Source: Phycisphaeraceae bacterium
GTDB lineage: Bacteria; Planctomycetota; Phycisphaerae; Phycisphaerales; Phycisphaeraceae
DNA length: 64,000 nucleotides
Reading direction: 5' to 3'
Assembly (NCBI GenBank): GCA_020849625.1
Contig: JADLFV010000084.1
Location: 1 to 64,000, forward strand
Positions 63,487 to 64,000 of the stretch are shown here, piece by piece. Position 1 is the stretch's first letter; every line of letters begins with the position of its first letter. The translations under genes and the position numbers were made by a program. The notes under the pieces were generated by a model. The model had not been told where the DNA came from. It searched no databases and saw nothing but the letters and a program-made list of their open reading frames with translations.

Positions 63487-64000
63487 TTACGCTTCCGGTT
63501 CCAGGCGGCGGCGGCGGAACATCTCCGGCGACAGGTCAACGCCCTCGGCATGAATGCGGTTGAGCAACTGCGGCCGCACGCCGGTGGCTTCGAAATAACC
63601 CTTGGCGAAACCACGATCATCCAGGCCGGTCTGGCGGAAGATGAACAGGTCCTGCATGCAGATCTGGTCGCCTTCCATGCCGGTCAGCTCGCACACCGCC
63701 ACGATTTTGCGCTGTCCGCCGGTCAGACGGTCAGCATGAATCAGAATGTCGAGGGCTGAGGCCATCTGCTCGCGGATCGTGTGCACCGGGAAGTTGAGCC
63801 CGGCCATGGAGACCATGTTCTCCACGCGGCGGGTGGCGTCGCGCGGGTTGTTGGCGTGCACCGTGGTCATCGAGCCTTCATGCCCGGTGTTCATGGCCTG
63901 GAGCATGTCCACAGCCTCGGCTCCGCGCACTTCGCCGATAATGATGCGGTCCGGCCGCATGCGCAGCGCGTTGCGCAGCAGGTCGCGCTGCGTGACCTGG
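63487..64000 (-). CDS. tadA: Tad pilus assembly ATPase TadA/CpaF, C-terminal part
   Basis: Powers assembly of the Tad/Flp pilus as a hexameric type II/IV secretion ATPase. Only about the last 170 residues are in the window; the gene runs off the right edge. Visible are the Walker B region [19 protein letters not shown], the His box [20 protein letters not shown] and the C-terminal [20 protein letters not shown]. It is the first visible gene of the minus-strand operon tadA-tadB-tadC-CpaD-like-TadD-like-AAA+. Confidence 0.95.
   Translation of the reverse strand, partial: QVTQRDLLRNALRMRPDRIIIGEVRGAEAVDMLQAMNTGHEGSMTTVHANNPRDATRRVENMVSMAGLNFPVHTIREQMASALDILIHADRLTGGQRKIVAVCELTGMEGDQICMQDLFIFRQTGLDDRGFAKGYFEATGVRPQLLNRIHAEGVDLSPEMFRRRRLEPEA

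Overview
The window looks like a chromosomal segment of a Planctomycetota bacterium, most likely a Phycisphaerae-type lineage. This is inference from several signs: high GC, dockerin-like calcium repeats combined with PEP-CTERM tails, a planctomycete-type prepilin gene, LpxA-dependent envelope synthesis, and a bacterial microcompartment (BMC) locus of the Planctomycetes-Verrucomicrobia sugar-phosphate type. There is no rRNA, tRNA, CRISPR array or obvious phage. The right edge cuts through tadA; the left edge lies in non-coding sequence.

Layout. 0-9 kb: secreted PEP-CTERM/dockerin protein, comEC, an MsrB-MsrA lipoprotein, an ECF sigma factor with its anti-sigma factor, and purB. 8.7-9.6 kb: a HigB-HigA toxin-antitoxin module between two copies of the 3' end of purB. 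9.7-20 kb: lpxA and a divergent lipB carrying in-frame repeats, a lipoprotein, an oxidoreductase, an ArsR-methyltransferase regulator followed by a methyltransferase and ahcY, an exported nuclease-like lipoprotein, satP and fabI. 20-29.4 kb: zinc-ribbon membrane protein, two GT-C-like membrane proteins, queG, a giant repeat surface protein and gpsA. 29.5-38 kb (minus strand): xylB, xylA, a methyltransferase, an exported HEAT protein, glpF and glpK. 38.2-46.3 kb (plus strand): the BMC operon. 46.3-53.5 kb: yidD, a YihY transporter-like protein, prepilin-like protein, DUF3309 peptide, RRM protein, desaturase, and an AT-richer island with two orphan genes. 53.7-58.7 kb: apbE and a TIM-barrel isomerase, divergent from a YceI-FGE fusion and an oxidoreductase. 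58.9-64 kb (minus strand): Tad pilus machinery.

How the parts work together. The BMC operon encodes three hexameric and three pentameric shell proteins, class II aldolase, CoA-acylating aldehyde dehydrogenase, PduL phosphotransacylase, a divergent acetate-kinase-like protein, an RpiB-like protein of unknown role and a DeoR regulator. The expected route is deoxysugar phosphate to DHAP plus lactaldehyde, then lactyl-CoA, lactyl phosphate and lactate. Four proteins carry terminal amphipathic helices of the cargo-targeting type. glpFK and gpsA could handle the triose/glycerol side, and xylAB adds pentose use.

The most unusual feature is the density of short hairpin repeats of at least ten families. 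They fill nearly every gap in the BMC operon and also sit, in frame, inside lipB, queG, apbE and the RpiB-like gene. The string TTCCGGGGG is also strongly over-represented.
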